Shown: positions 27,136 through 36,313 of the stretch, piece after piece
Layout of the letters: the number at the start of each line of letters is the position of its first letter
Numbering within the stretch: position 1 is the stretch's first letter
NCBI GenBank assembly: GCA_913043205.1
Contig: CAJWLF010000011.1
Coordinates: 1-64,000 of the forward strand
Length of the DNA stretch: 64,000 nt
Direction of reading: 5' to 3'
Source: an uncultured Chloroflexota bacterium
GTDB lineage: Bacteria; Chloroflexota; UBA11872; VXNJ01
The notes under the pieces: model-generated
Database searches by the model: none
What the model saw: only the letters and a program-made list of their open reading frames with translations
Told to the model about the DNA's origin: nothing
Program-made: the position numbers and the translations under genes

Positions 27136-28227
27136 ACGGCACTAAAACGAACCTCTTTGTACAAACAGCACCTATCTCTCGGTGCCCGCATGGTCGATTT
27201 TGCGGGCTGGGAGATGCCTGTCCAATATGAAGGATTGATCCCTGAACATGAGGCAGTTCGCAACGCTGTTGGAATGTTCGACGTTTCCCACATGGGTGAA
27301 TTTATCATCGACGGCCATGATAGCACTGAGTTCCTTCAATACACTCTGACAAATGATGTGAGCCGCCTAAAGGTCGGTCGGTCTCAATATTCACTTTTAT
27401 GCAATGAGGATGGTGGAGTCATAGATGATTGTATGCTCTACCGATTAGAAGCCTGTAAGTTTTTATTGGTGGTAAATGCTGCTAATTCTGACAAGGATTA
27501 CCCATGGATCCAAAGCAAAGCACGACACTATGACGTTCATGTCAGTGACCAGACTGACTCGTACGCACTCCTTGCTATACAAGGTCCCAAAGCAACCAGC
27601 TCATTGCAAAAGCTTAGCAAAGACGACTTGAAGGAATTAAGACGAACGGAAATCAGGGCCATCGAGGTCTGTGGACATCAATGTCTTGTAGGGCGTACCG
27701 GCTATACGGGTGAAGACGGATATGAAGTATTTTGTATGCCTAGCATTGCCGATGAAATTTGGGCCTCGGCTATTGATCAAAGCGTAACGCCTTGTGGATT
27801 GGGTTCCCGAAACACCCTACGATTGGAGGCTGGCATGGCTCTTCACGGGCACGAAATCAGCGAAACTATAACTCCTGTTGAAGCCGGCTTGAATGGTGTA
27901 GTCGCATTTACCAAGGAAGAATTTGTCGGGAAGCGGGCTATAGCTAACATATTGAACTCGGGCACTCCTAATCGACTAATGGGATTAGTTATGATGGATC
28001 GTGCCGTGCCAAGAGATGGCTATGTTGTATATACAAGTAATGGAGAAGGTCTAGTTACAAGTGGCACTTTTTCACCGACATTGGAACGTGGGATCGCTAT
28101 GGCTTATCTACCTAGTCAGGTTCAGGTAGGCGACAATGTCTCCGTTGTGATCCGAGATAAACATTGGGCTGCCGAAATAGTAGAATTACCTTTTTACAGC
28201 AACGTAACTAAATGGCGAGCTAAATGA
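27136..28227 (+). CDS. gcvT: Glycine cleavage system T protein (aminomethyltransferase)
   Basis: Transfers the methylene group from aminomethyl-lipoyl GcvH to tetrahydrofolate, releasing ammonia. The N-terminal GARMVDFAGWEMPVQY, FDVSHMGEF and the LVGRTGYTGEDGYEVF folate region are intact. Family similarity starts upstream of the first standard start codon (TTG 27157): the in-frame codons ACG GCA CTA AAA CGA ACC TCT encode the usual 'ALKRTSL'. AAGGA at 27124-27128 sits 7 bases before ACG 27136, so I place the start there. No ATG, GTG or TTG exists between the upstream in-frame stop (27091) and 27157. It leads gcvT-H-PA-PB. Confidence 0.93.
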   Translation, partial: TALKRTSLYKQHLSLGARMVDFAGWEMPVQYEGLIPEHEAVRNAVGMFDVSHMGEFIIDGHDSTEFLQYTLTNDVSRLKVGRSQYSLLCNEDGGVIDDCMLYRLEACKFLLVVNAANSDKDYPWIQSKARHYDVHVSDQTDSYALLAIQGPKATSSLQKLSKDDLKELRRTEIRAIEVCGHQCLVGRTGYTGEDGYEVFCMPSIADEIWASAIDQSVTPCGLGSRNTLRLEAGMALHGHEISETITPVEAGLNGVVAFTKEEFVGKRAIANILNSGTPNRLMGLVMMDRAVPRDGYVVYTSNGEGLVTSGTFSPTLERGIAMAYLPSQVQVGDNVSVVIRDKHWAAEIVELPFYSNVTKWRAK

Positions 28228-28240
28228 TTGGAGTAAATCA

Positions 28241-28639
28241 TTGAATGACCAAATTCTTCCATCAGATTTGAAATATACAAGAGAGCACGAGTGGATCAAG
28301 ATAGAGGGTAGGGAGGGTTTGATAGGGATAACCGATTATGCCCAAAGCCAACTCGGTGACGTGGTTTATGTGGAGCTACCGACGCCTGGCACAACTTTTG
28401 CACAGGCGGATACTTTTGGAGTCGTAGAATCTGTGAAGGCAGTCTCTGATCTCTATATGCCCATTGGAGGGCAAGTTGTCGCTAAAAACGATACATTACT
28501 TGACAATCCCGAAAAGATTAATGAGAACCCCTATGGTAACGGTTGGATCATAAAGATCGAAGTCGATACCGAGTACAACACCGATGACCTTTTAGATGCA
28601 GAACAATATGAAAAGCTAGTTAATGACCTACATCCCTAA
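28241..28639 (+). CDS. gcvH: Glycine cleavage system H protein
   Basis: A 132-residue lipoyl carrier that shuttles the aminomethyl group among the P, T and L proteins. The lipoylation site is ESVKAVSDLY. The N-terminal KYTREHEWIKIEG and GITDYAQSQLGDVVYVELP blocks are textbook. It begins at TTG after GGAG, 13 bases downstream of gcvT. Its last 17 bases overlap the beginning of gcvPA in another frame. Confidence 0.97.
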   Translation: MNDQILPSDLKYTREHEWIKIEGREGLIGITDYAQSQLGDVVYVELPTPGTTFAQADTFGVVESVKAVSDLYMPIGGQVVAKNDTLLDNPEKINENPYGNGWIIKIEVDTEYNTDDLLDAEQYEKLVNDLHP

Positions 28640-29975
28640 CACCGATAATGATCGTCGGATAATGCTTGAGGCTATCGGCATAAAGTCCATAGATCAATTG
28701 TTTTCTGACATTCCAGAATCCCACAGAGACCCCGATCTTAAACTACAGGAAGCCCTATCAGAGATGGATGTGTTGGCGCATCTAAAAGCCATAGCTAATG
28801 AGAACGAGTCGCTGGAACAACTTCTGTGTTTTGCGGGGGGTGGATGGTATGACCATTATGTGCCTGCTTTCGTTGATCAATTAATGTTAAGGAGTGAGTT
28901 CTATACCTCATACACTCCTTATCAACCTGAAATCAGTCAAGGGACTCTACAAGCGATTTACGAATTTCAGAGCATGATTTGCGACTTGACGCAACTCGAT
29001 GTTGCAAATGCTTCAATGTATGACGGTGGATCAGCACTCGCCGAAGCAATCACTGTGGCAGTAAATACAACGGGACGTACCAGAGTTGTAATCGCCGAGA
29101 CTGTCGATCCTGCCTACGCTTCTGTTGCACGAACCTACGCCAGCCCCCTTGACATAACTATTTGTAGCGCCAAGAATTTTGACGTGGGCGAAAACGGGGT
29201 CATGATCGAGTGCCAGGAGCGTCTTCGCTCAGAGATTAATGATGAGACAGCATGTGTCGTTCTTCAACGTCCGAACTTTTTCGGTTGGCTCGAAGATTAT
29301 GCTACTGTCATTCAATGCGCAAAAAGATGCGGCGCCGTTGTGATTGTCGTTGGTGATCCTGTTTCGCTCGGGCTAATTAAACCACCAGGAGAATTGGGTG
29401 CCGATATAGCTGTAGGTGAATTGAGGCACTTAGTTGGTCCACCAGCTTTCGGCGGTCCAGGTGCGGGATATTTTGCAACTACCTCAAAATTTCTTCGATC
29501 AGTTCCTGGCCGAATAGCTGGAAGAACAAAGGATAACGCTGGACGCAATGGGTACGTCCTTACTCTAAGAACTAGAGAACAGGACATTCGTAGGGAGCGA
29601 GCTTCCTCCAACATATGTACGAACGAGGCTTTAGTTGCGCTTGGAGCAACAATGCATATGGCCGCCCTCGGAAAGACCGGGTTGCAACATCTGGCCCGAT
29701 TATGTCTGGAAAATGCTCATCTTGCGGTGGATAAACTGACAGGCAATAGCTTTAGACTCGGAACAAACAGGCCCTTCGTTAGGGAGTTTCCGCTTAAGTG
29801 TCCAGTACCGGCCCATGAAATTGTAGATAGTTTGGCTTCTGATGGAATATTGCCTGGAATAGATCTAGGTCAATTTTGGCCGGAACTTTCGCATCATCTG
29901 CTTGTCGCCTTCACCGAAAAGACCAATGATAAGGCCGTCGATCGGTTGATAAATGCGCTCGGGGCTATGGAATGA
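28623..29975 (+). CDS. gcvPA: Glycine decarboxylase subunit 1 (P protein alpha)
   Basis: A 450-residue N-terminal half of the pyridoxal-phosphate glycine decarboxylase, in the two-gene form. It opens with TYIPNTDNDRRIMLEAIGI, and the FYTSYTPYQPEISQGTLQAIYEFQ block and GGSALAEA loop match the family. It lacks the PLP lysine, which lies on subunit 2. The start overlaps gcvH by 17 bases and the stop overlaps gcvPB by 4 bases (ATGA). Start ATG is supported by homology to the first residue. Confidence 0.96.
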   Translation: MTYIPNTDNDRRIMLEAIGIKSIDQLFSDIPESHRDPDLKLQEALSEMDVLAHLKAIANENESLEQLLCFAGGGWYDHYVPAFVDQLMLRSEFYTSYTPYQPEISQGTLQAIYEFQSMICDLTQLDVANASMYDGGSALAEAITVAVNTTGRTRVVIAETVDPAYASVARTYASPLDITICSAKNFDVGENGVMIECQERLRSEINDETACVVLQRPNFFGWLEDYATVIQCAKRCGAVVIVVGDPVSLGLIKPPGELGADIAVGELRHLVGPPAFGGPGAGYFATTSKFLRSVPGRIAGRTKDNAGRNGYVLTLRTREQDIRRERASSNICTNEALVALGATMHMAALGKTGLQHLARLCLENAHLAVDKLTGNSFRLGTNRPFVREFPLKCPVPAHEIVDSLASDGILPGIDLGQFWPELSHHLLVAFTEKTNDKAVDRLINALGAME

Positions 29976-31423
29976 AAGAAGAGCCTGTAATCTATGAATT
30001 GTCATCTCCGGGTCGAGTCGGCGTACAACTTCCTCCTCTACGAAAACCTCAGAAAGGGATTGACGAATATCTTCCGACCGAAGAGATACGTGACGAATTA
30101 CCTCTTCCAGAGGTATCCCAGATAGACGTCGTTAGACATTTTGTTAGGCTTTCGCAGCTCAATTTCTCTATCGATACCGATATGTACCCGTTAGGCTCCT
30201 GCACGATGAAGTACAACCCCAAGATCAATGAGGTAACCGGACGACTTTCAGGACTCAGTGCAATCCATCCATACCAACCTGACGGACAGATTCAAGGAGT
30301 GCTTAAACTTCTGTGGAATCTGCAGGGCCTTCTTTCGGAGATTGCTGGCTTTCCAGGAGTTACCTTACAGCCTTCTGCCGGTGCCCAAGGGGAATTTACT
30401 GGTCTGATGCTTATTCGCGCGATGTTGACTGAAAAAGGGTCTCCTCGAAGCAAAGTTTTAATCCCTGACTCTGCACACGGGACCAATCCCGCTACCGCAA
30501 CTATGTGCGGCTATAAATCAATTGGGATTCCATCCGGCCCGGATGGAGAGATCGACATCGAAGCTATAGAACGGCTTCTTGATGATGATGTGGCTGCAAT
30601 AATGATGACGGTCCCCAACACCCTGGGCGTGTTTGAGACCCGCATCGAAAAGGTATGTGATATGGCTCATACTGTAGGAGCTCAGGTTTATTGTGATGGG
30701 GCAAACATGAACGCTATGGTAGGTCGGGTCAGACCTGGAGATCTTGGCATCGACGTTATGCATCTCAATCTTCACAAAACTTTTAGTACTCCGCATGGCG
30801 GTGGAGGACCTGGTGCGGGGGCATTGTGTGTCAAAAAGCACCTGATTCCATATTTGCCGGGACCCACGGTAGCTATCGACAAAGACGATCAATATTTTCG
30901 GCAACATAGTCTTAGCAAAAGCATTGGAAAAGTACACAGTAATATGGGTAATTTTGGCAATCTAATAAGAGCCTATACATATATATTGAGCAATGGGAAA
31001 TCTGGCTTAAAATCCATCGCTGATAATGCAGTGTTAAACGCTAATTACGTTCGGGTACGACTTCGTGATCGTTATGATTTACCTTTTGACAGGACATGCA
31101 TGCATGAAGTCGTGTTTTCGGGCACACGACAAAAAGCTCTTGGAGCTAGTACTTTAGACATCGCCAAACGTCTAATTGACTATGGATTTCATCCTCCCAC
31201 CATCTATTTTCCCTTGATCGTGCCGGAGGCCATTATGATCGAGCCAACGGAGACTGAATCCCGGGAAACTATAGACAGATTTATTGAAGCACTAGTAGCA
31301 ATAGCTGACGAGGCAGAATTTGATTCATCTATTCTGAGAAGCGCCCCGGTCTCCGCCCCACTTGGACGACTTGATGAAGCTACGGCAGCCAGACAGCCAG
31401 ATTTGAGATATTCACCCCGATAA
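29972..31423 (+). CDS. gcvPB: Glycine decarboxylase subunit 2 (P protein beta)
   Basis: A 483-residue catalytic half of the P protein. The PLP lysine is in HLNLHKTFSTPHGGGGPGAG. The MYPLGSCTMKYNPK segment and DSAHGTNPATATMCGY block are conserved. With GcvPA, GcvH and GcvT it converts glycine to CO2, ammonia and methylene-tetrahydrofolate; the L protein (lipoamide dehydrogenase) is not in the window. It is the end of the gcv operon and converges on a beta-propeller gene with a hairpin between them. Confidence 0.97.
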   Translation: MKEEPVIYELSSPGRVGVQLPPLRKPQKGIDEYLPTEEIRDELPLPEVSQIDVVRHFVRLSQLNFSIDTDMYPLGSCTMKYNPKINEVTGRLSGLSAIHPYQPDGQIQGVLKLLWNLQGLLSEIAGFPGVTLQPSAGAQGEFTGLMLIRAMLTEKGSPRSKVLIPDSAHGTNPATATMCGYKSIGIPSGPDGEIDIEAIERLLDDDVAAIMMTVPNTLGVFETRIEKVCDMAHTVGAQVYCDGANMNAMVGRVRPGDLGIDVMHLNLHKTFSTPHGGGGPGAGALCVKKHLIPYLPGPTVAIDKDDQYFRQHSLSKSIGKVHSNMGNFGNLIRAYTYILSNGKSGLKSIADNAVLNANYVRVRLRDRYDLPFDRTCMHEVVFSGTRQKALGASTLDIAKRLIDYGFHPPTIYFPLIVPEAIMIEPTETESRETIDRFIEALVAIADEAEFDSSILRSAPVSAPLGRLDEATAARQPDLRYSPR

Positions 31424-31430
31424 TAATGGT

Positions 31431-31454
31431 TTGGCCATCATTTTTTATGGCCAA
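31431..31454. terminator. Hairpin between convergent gcvPB and beta-propeller genes
   Basis: TTGGCCAT (31431-31438) and ATGGCCAA (31447-31454) form a perfect 8-bp stem around a CATTTTTT loop. It lies just after the gcvPB stop and overlaps the last codons of the opposing gene. The T run is in the loop and not after the stem, so intrinsic termination is possible but unproven. Confidence 0.4.
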
Positions 31455-32491
31455 CGGAGCCTCACCGTTCTCAGATCGCCGGAATCTTGTTCAACATACG
31501 CTAATGTATCAGCGTCTGGTGATAGCTCCCACATAAAACTGTCAATCTTAAATTTCGAAGCACCATTCAGCAGTTGCAATCTGTTAACCTTACCTGTGTT
31601 GAATGGGAGCCAATAGACTTGATGCTCATCATTTCGCGACTCCCTAGCTGGAATGAACAATATCCCCTTTCCGTTTGGCTGCCACCGAAAGCTACCGGTG
31701 AAACCCAGTCTTGTATGGGCGCCAGTATCCATGTCATATAACCACGGCCCGGCAAAAAAGGGATCGGATTGTGGGGCCCGGATATATATCAACTGATTGT
31801 ACCGTGGGGATAGTTCGATCAGAGCCAGATCAGACAATGACAATAGTACGTCCAATCGATCTGAACTAGGCCAATATCTCCATACTTGAGTACTCGACGT
31901 CTTCGACTCTTTCCCGACAATTAACAGGCTTTTTCCATCCGCCGTCCAGCCAAGTGGACGACCTATTAGTCTCAATATTGACTTCCTGTCACTACCATCA
32001 CTATTTGCTATGTATACAGTAGACATATCAAACATTCTTATACCGCCAGATGGATAAGTCACGGCGTAGGCAATTTTCGTGTCGTCAGCTGAAAATCTTA
32101 GACTGTTATATACGCTCCACAAGTAATAGGGGCCTTCTTGAGCATTATTGATTCGAATATTTCGTCCGCTATCGAGATACTCAATTGTCCTTGTTCCGAG
32201 AGGAGACCTTACGATGGGATTTGCTCCGATAAAACGAATACCGCCTGTCTGCAACTGAAGTTGCCAAGCACCTACTAAATTATCCCTCTCGTCCAAAGTT
32301 ATTATAGATTTGGAGTCATCGCTCCATTTAAACCAACTGCAACAATCATGTGCAATTAGTCCAGAATTGTCGTGTTCAAGTGAATTTTCACCTGAAACCA
32401 CATTGTATGAGATCAATAGTACAGCGATCGACAAACTCATACTGGCTAAAGTTTTGAAAACTAATCTCAAGTATGGTTTTAGTATTTTCAT
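31445..32491 (-). CDS. Exported WD40/TolB-like beta-propeller protein
   Basis: A 348-residue protein I can place only by fold. An N-terminal signal or anchor (FKTLASMSLSIAVLLISYN) precedes repeated units of about 45 residues with patterns such as WSDDSKSI, FSADDTKIAYAV, WTADGKSLLIVG, WQPNGKGILFIP and SPDADTLAYV, typical of PD40/TolB propellers. It starts 3 bases after the M23 peptidase stop, so the two are likely one unit at the cell surface. Enzymatic activity is not evident; it may bind protein or glycan. Confidence 0.7.
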   Translation of the reverse strand: MKILKPYLRLVFKTLASMSLSIAVLLISYNVVSGENSLEHDNSGLIAHDCCSWFKWSDDSKSIITLDERDNLVGAWQLQLQTGGIRFIGANPIVRSPLGTRTIEYLDSGRNIRINNAQEGPYYLWSVYNSLRFSADDTKIAYAVTYPSGGIRMFDMSTVYIANSDGSDRKSILRLIGRPLGWTADGKSLLIVGKESKTSSTQVWRYWPSSDRLDVLLSLSDLALIELSPRYNQLIYIRAPQSDPFFAGPWLYDMDTGAHTRLGFTGSFRWQPNGKGILFIPARESRNDEHQVYWLPFNTGKVNRLQLLNGASKFKIDSFMWELSPDADTLAYVEQDSGDLRTVRLRWP

Positions 32492-32494
32492 ATA

Positions 32495-33274
32495 CTATTC
32501 AATCCATCGCTTATAGTAATTATTGAGAATGGGTCCACCAAAACGAATGCTTGGCTGGTCATATATCGACTGCCAACGACCAAGGTTACTTACGTCTATC
32601 TCAAACAGATGACCAGATATACCGAGTGTGGAATCATCCCAATTGGCATCAATATAGTCGACTGGATTAACTGCACGTCGCATTGAATCGGTCCGGATCT
32701 CAAGATGCAGATGGGGGGATACAGTGCAGTTTTCGGGATCCTGCCAATCCCCGTTAAGCCCTACCACATCCCCTGCCACGACGGCTTGTCCAATAGCGAG
32801 GTGACTAGATCGAACTCGAAGATGCCCATATACCGAATATAGGTCATTACCATGATAAATCACTACATTATGAGGCCATGCTCCCCAAGGCCCGTCGATG
32901 GAAAATACAGTTCCGTCGCCAATGGCCAATACTGGCTCACCGCATTCGGCCGAAAAATCGATGCCAAAATGCAAGCCTTGGCCCTCGTCATACACCGTAT
33001 TTCGTTGCATATGTGCGATCTTAGTGTTGCCATACATCTGACTTACGTGCCACGTGGTATAGCTGGGTGGCCCAGCAAACGGCATCGAAAATGGCTTGCC
33101 AGAAGTCGAGGCCGGCGACACGTTCGGAAAGAAGATGACCAAAAAAGAGATAGCTATAAAAAGGCCAATTTTCCAGATCCCCACATTGAAACTAGCTAAC
33201 ATGCTTGAAAATCGCCGCACTTTAAGAGTTTGACATAACACATTTTGAATACTCACGAGTGAATGGATTGACAT
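32495..33274 (-). CDS. Exported M23-family metallopeptidase
   Basis: A 259-residue LytM-type peptidase. A hydrophobic N-terminal segment (IGLFIAISFLVIFF) near residue 35 is a signal or anchor. The catalytic zinc motifs are HFGID (His and Asp) and HLHLE (second histidine pair), with the GHL motif in YSVYGHLRV. It would cut peptidoglycan cross-bridges. The first ATG (33274) has no ribosome site, and a later ATG at 33202 is equally possible. The downstream propeller gene is nearly contiguous. Confidence 0.85.
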   Translation of the reverse strand: MSIHSLVSIQNVLCQTLKVRRFSSMLASFNVGIWKIGLFIAISFLVIFFPNVSPASTSGKPFSMPFAGPPSYTTWHVSQMYGNTKIAHMQRNTVYDEGQGLHFGIDFSAECGEPVLAIGDGTVFSIDGPWGAWPHNVVIYHGNDLYSVYGHLRVRSSHLAIGQAVVAGDVVGLNGDWQDPENCTVSPHLHLEIRTDSMRRAVNPVDYIDANWDDSTLGISGHLFEIDVSNLGRWQSIYDQPSIRFGGPILNNYYKRWIE

Positions 33275-33593
33275 TTTAGTGTCGCAGAGATGGGGTTAGC
33301 GTCGCAACCGGTAAACATTGACCTTCTATAGAAAATGGTATTCACGCCAATTGCGTTGCACACACTTCTACTTAACCCTTAAATATTCATTTCTTTGAAA
33401 TCGTTACTGCTCTAACATTTTGCCATAAAATATCTACTAGAGCTAATGATTATTATCGTTAGTAGGTAATCATCTCTGATTGGAACGATCGGACCCTAAA
33501 GTCCTTTCTCTCATATCTCTACGCTCAATAGTGTTCTTCGATTAAGTTTCCTTTTCTCCACCTAATCTTTTCCATTGGCTCCTCATCTTTTTG
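33275..33593. other. 319-base intergenic stretch without a recognisable gene
   Basis: This lies between the M23 peptidase and the molybdoenzyme, both on the minus strand. It is AT-rich and has stop codons in all frames at short intervals. One inverted repeat, ATGATTA (33446-33452) and TAATCAT (33467-33473), has a 14-base loop and is too weak to name. I see no tRNA, riboswitch or convincing promoter pair. Confidence 0.6.
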
Positions 33594-35126
33594 TCAATAA
33601 TCAAATTCTACAGTGTGATATCCGCTCGCTCCGTCAGGATGGGGCGCAGCCGAATCTGAGTCTTGAATATTCCCATTTCCGTCAATTGCCCTCAATCTGA
33701 GCATATGTCTTCCTGGGGACAGTCCGGTCTGAGCACTCCAACGTCGCCAGGTGGTCACCCGTAGTTGATCTTCTAGATCGGCGTCATACCATCGATCATC
33801 GATATTCGTCTGATATTGAACTTTGGCAATACCACGATTCCCGGCAAACGCGATACCTCCGATTCTATTATTATGTAAACTCGACAATCGCACTCGGCTT
33901 CCGATCACTGGGTCGTCAAATGCGGATGTTGTCTTTACGATAGCCTTATTCGACCAGCCTCTGCGCTGCCAATACCCATTGTGATTGCCTTTGCTAACTC
34001 GGATTTCGCGCAGCCATTTAACGTTTTTCATTCCATATATACCGGGAATATATGCCCGGAGAGGGTAACCGTGGCCCGGCGTTAGAGCCGTTCCGTTCAT
34101 TGCATAGGCAAGTGTTGTGTCTGCTTCCATAGCTTTTGCTATGTCTATAGAATCATCGTAGCCACCTTCTGCCACCAAAATCACCCGCTTCGTCCCCGGT
34201 TTAATTTGAACTAAATCCAAGACATCTCTTATCGGAATGCCAGTCCATAATGCGCATCCAATAAGAGGGCCACCTACCTCATTGGAAATACATTGGAGAG
34301 TCCCGAAAAATTCGTTTTTAGGCATCGCTAGGATCTGTTCGTAGGAAAAACTCTGTGGGGCCTCTACATTACCGGTGACCGACAGGTTCCAATCCTTAAC
34401 GTTGATAATTGGAGTCCGGGTAGTTATGTCTACTGTGTAAAAGTCATCTACAGGGGTCACCAATTGTCGCTGAGTCGGGGATTGTGCAAAATCGACGCTG
34501 AACGATCGGAGATCTTTCAACAAGGGATGAGATTGCATGTGTAGCATATTCGAACTAGACCGGCTTTCATCTTCTGCTCTTTCACTTATTAATCGAGCAG
34601 CCAGCACTGATGTTAGTACCGATAAAGCGAATGCTGAACTCAACATCCTTCGTCGGCTCACTGAACTTGATCCATTAAGGGCTGGGTCAACACCTCCTGG
34701 CCTATCAGTCCCGATCGTTGATGTTGGTGTCATGATCCCAAAAACCAGCGCAATAACGACCACCGTTAGATAATCTTGATTAGTACTCGTACTTTGAACA
34801 TTAATCACAGATATCCCAGTAACAACAAGAGTGTGTAGTGCAAAAGAGCAACCCATCTGCACAAAATGTTTTTCTGACGATAGCGTTCGTGATACTAGCC
34901 AATGTATCGATGCCATTGATAAAGTTAGTAGGGCGACTCCAGTAACTGCCAGTAGCTTTTTGGCAGTCTCACCAAGTGTCTCGATAAACCATGTAGCCAA
35001 CTGGCCGGGAGATACTTCTATCAGCAAATCAGCAATGTCTAACGCTGGATTACTAGCTGCATCTACTATCGATAGCAGATAATAAATGGCAGCGAAGGCT
35101 AAACTCGTGACTAATAAATAGCTCAT
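33594..35126 (-). CDS. Membrane-anchored sulfite-oxidase-family molybdoenzyme
   Basis: A 510-residue protein with two parts. Residues 1-190 hold about five hydrophobic helices, the last (RRRMLSSAFALSVLTSVLAA) preceded by a twin-arginine-like run. Residues about 225-420 form the molybdopterin domain, with the Mo-binding cysteine in GTLQCISNEVGGP and a GYPLRAYIPGIYGMKNVKW block. The last 90 residues resemble the Mo-co dimerisation domain. It oxidises or reduces a small substrate outside the membrane, and sulfite is only one candidate. Similar domain order is familiar from Chloroflexota. No cytochrome gene is adjacent. Confidence 0.85.
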   Translation of the reverse strand: MSYLLVTSLAFAAIYYLLSIVDAASNPALDIADLLIEVSPGQLATWFIETLGETAKKLLAVTGVALLTLSMASIHWLVSRTLSSEKHFVQMGCSFALHTLVVTGISVINVQSTSTNQDYLTVVVIALVFGIMTPTSTIGTDRPGGVDPALNGSSSVSRRRMLSSAFALSVLTSVLAARLISERAEDESRSSSNMLHMQSHPLLKDLRSFSVDFAQSPTQRQLVTPVDDFYTVDITTRTPIINVKDWNLSVTGNVEAPQSFSYEQILAMPKNEFFGTLQCISNEVGGPLIGCALWTGIPIRDVLDLVQIKPGTKRVILVAEGGYDDSIDIAKAMEADTTLAYAMNGTALTPGHGYPLRAYIPGIYGMKNVKWLREIRVSKGNHNGYWQRRGWSNKAIVKTTSAFDDPVIGSRVRLSSLHNNRIGGIAFAGNRGIAKVQYQTNIDDRWYDADLEDQLRVTTWRRWSAQTGLSPGRHMLRLRAIDGNGNIQDSDSAAPHPDGASGYHTVEFDY

Positions 35127-35194
35127 TTCACTTTCCGAAGTTGGTCTATTACTGATTTACGTTACCGAAATCGACACTTACCGTTAAAGCCATT

Positions 35195-36298
35195 ATGACG
35201 GAGCCAACACATTTTGCCAGTAGTCATATAGAATTTGCATCAGTACTGGCAGCTGCTAGATACGGAATTAAGTGTATGGAGGGAGACGTGCCCAACCGAT
35301 TTCCGTCAATTGTGTCGGCTATCGAACAATTAAAGTTGTCACTTAGGGCTAAATCGCCACGCACCCGGTCAACTTATTCGACCGGACTGAATAGCTTCCT
35401 CCAATATCTATCAGATGCTGGGATAAACCCAGACACCGATAATACTTCCGAATTATTGGACAACACTCTTGAAGAGTACTATTTATGGCTGGTTGATCGC
35501 TACGGAAGGCATTCACTTAGCACCGTAAATACCTATATGGCACCAGCAAGAGCATTTGCTAGATTTCTGGCTCGAAACGACTTGTGTCCCAACTTGTCAT
35601 TAGTTAAGGCGCTAGAGAGATTAAAGGCAGTTGTTGTAAGTTTGCAATACCGTACTCCCAGGGTTGATTCAAACCTAGCCTTAATTGTAGATTTCGCTTT
35701 GAGTATGACCGTTCCACCTAGAACGAAAAAGAACTACGAGCATCGACTTAGACTCCTGAGGGATCAGGGAATCCTACATCTGCTATACAGCACTGGGCTA
35801 AGGCGAACTGAGGTGACTGCTTTAGATAGACGTGATGTGGAACACCGAACCGACGGTCAAACGATAATTCAGGGAAAGGGTGGGAAAGAGCGTGTGGTAT
35901 TTTTTGACAAAGAATGCCTATATCAAGTCCGACAATATATCGATGAACGTGAGGACACGTTCCACCCACTATTCATACGACACAAGGGAACTCCTAGCGA
36001 CCCCGGGAGAGGAGGTGAATCGGAACGGTTATCCCCTCAAAGCATTTGGATGATCGTAAAAAAGTACGCAAAAGCGGCAGGGATCGATGCTTCAACACAT
36101 GACTTCAGGCACAACAAAGCTTCGACATTACTAAATCGGGGAGCCAATTTGTCGGAAGTGCAGGACTTATTGGGACACGCATCTCCTGCAACTACCAAGC
36201 TTATATATGCTCGCTACGAGACAGCCAAGCTACGAGAGGCTTTTGACCGATACAGTATGCCTCTCAGCGAAGCAGTTACCGATGAGTCCGACAAATAA
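35195..36298 (+). CDS. Tyrosine recombinase, XerC/XerD-like
   Basis: A 367-residue phage-integrase-fold recombinase. The catalytic set is complete: Arg in STGLRRTEVTALD, Lys in GKGGKERVV, HDFRH, LLGHAS and the nucleophile in LIYARYE. The N-terminal SAM-like DNA-binding domain reads TYSTGLNSFLQYL and 'STVNTYMAPARAFARFL'. It is longer than E. coli XerC/D (about 300) because of N-terminal and mid-protein additions. It has no neighbouring phage genes, attachment repeats or tRNA, so a chromosomal resolvase role is more likely than an integrase role. Confidence 0.85.
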   Translation: MTEPTHFASSHIEFASVLAAARYGIKCMEGDVPNRFPSIVSAIEQLKLSLRAKSPRTRSTYSTGLNSFLQYLSDAGINPDTDNTSELLDNTLEEYYLWLVDRYGRHSLSTVNTYMAPARAFARFLARNDLCPNLSLVKALERLKAVVVSLQYRTPRVDSNLALIVDFALSMTVPPRTKKNYEHRLRLLRDQGILHLLYSTGLRRTEVTALDRRDVEHRTDGQTIIQGKGGKERVVFFDKECLYQVRQYIDEREDTFHPLFIRHKGTPSDPGRGGESERLSPQSIWMIVKKYAKAAGIDASTHDFRHNKASTLLNRGANLSEVQDLLGHASPATTKLIYARYETAKLREAFDRYSMPLSEAVTDESDK

Positions 36299-36313
36299 TC
36301 ACGGGCTAGTTTG

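Noticed and set aside
35195-36298. Integrase of an integrated element
   Set aside because: No flanking phage genes, repeats or tRNA target; neighbours are ordinary chromosomal genes.
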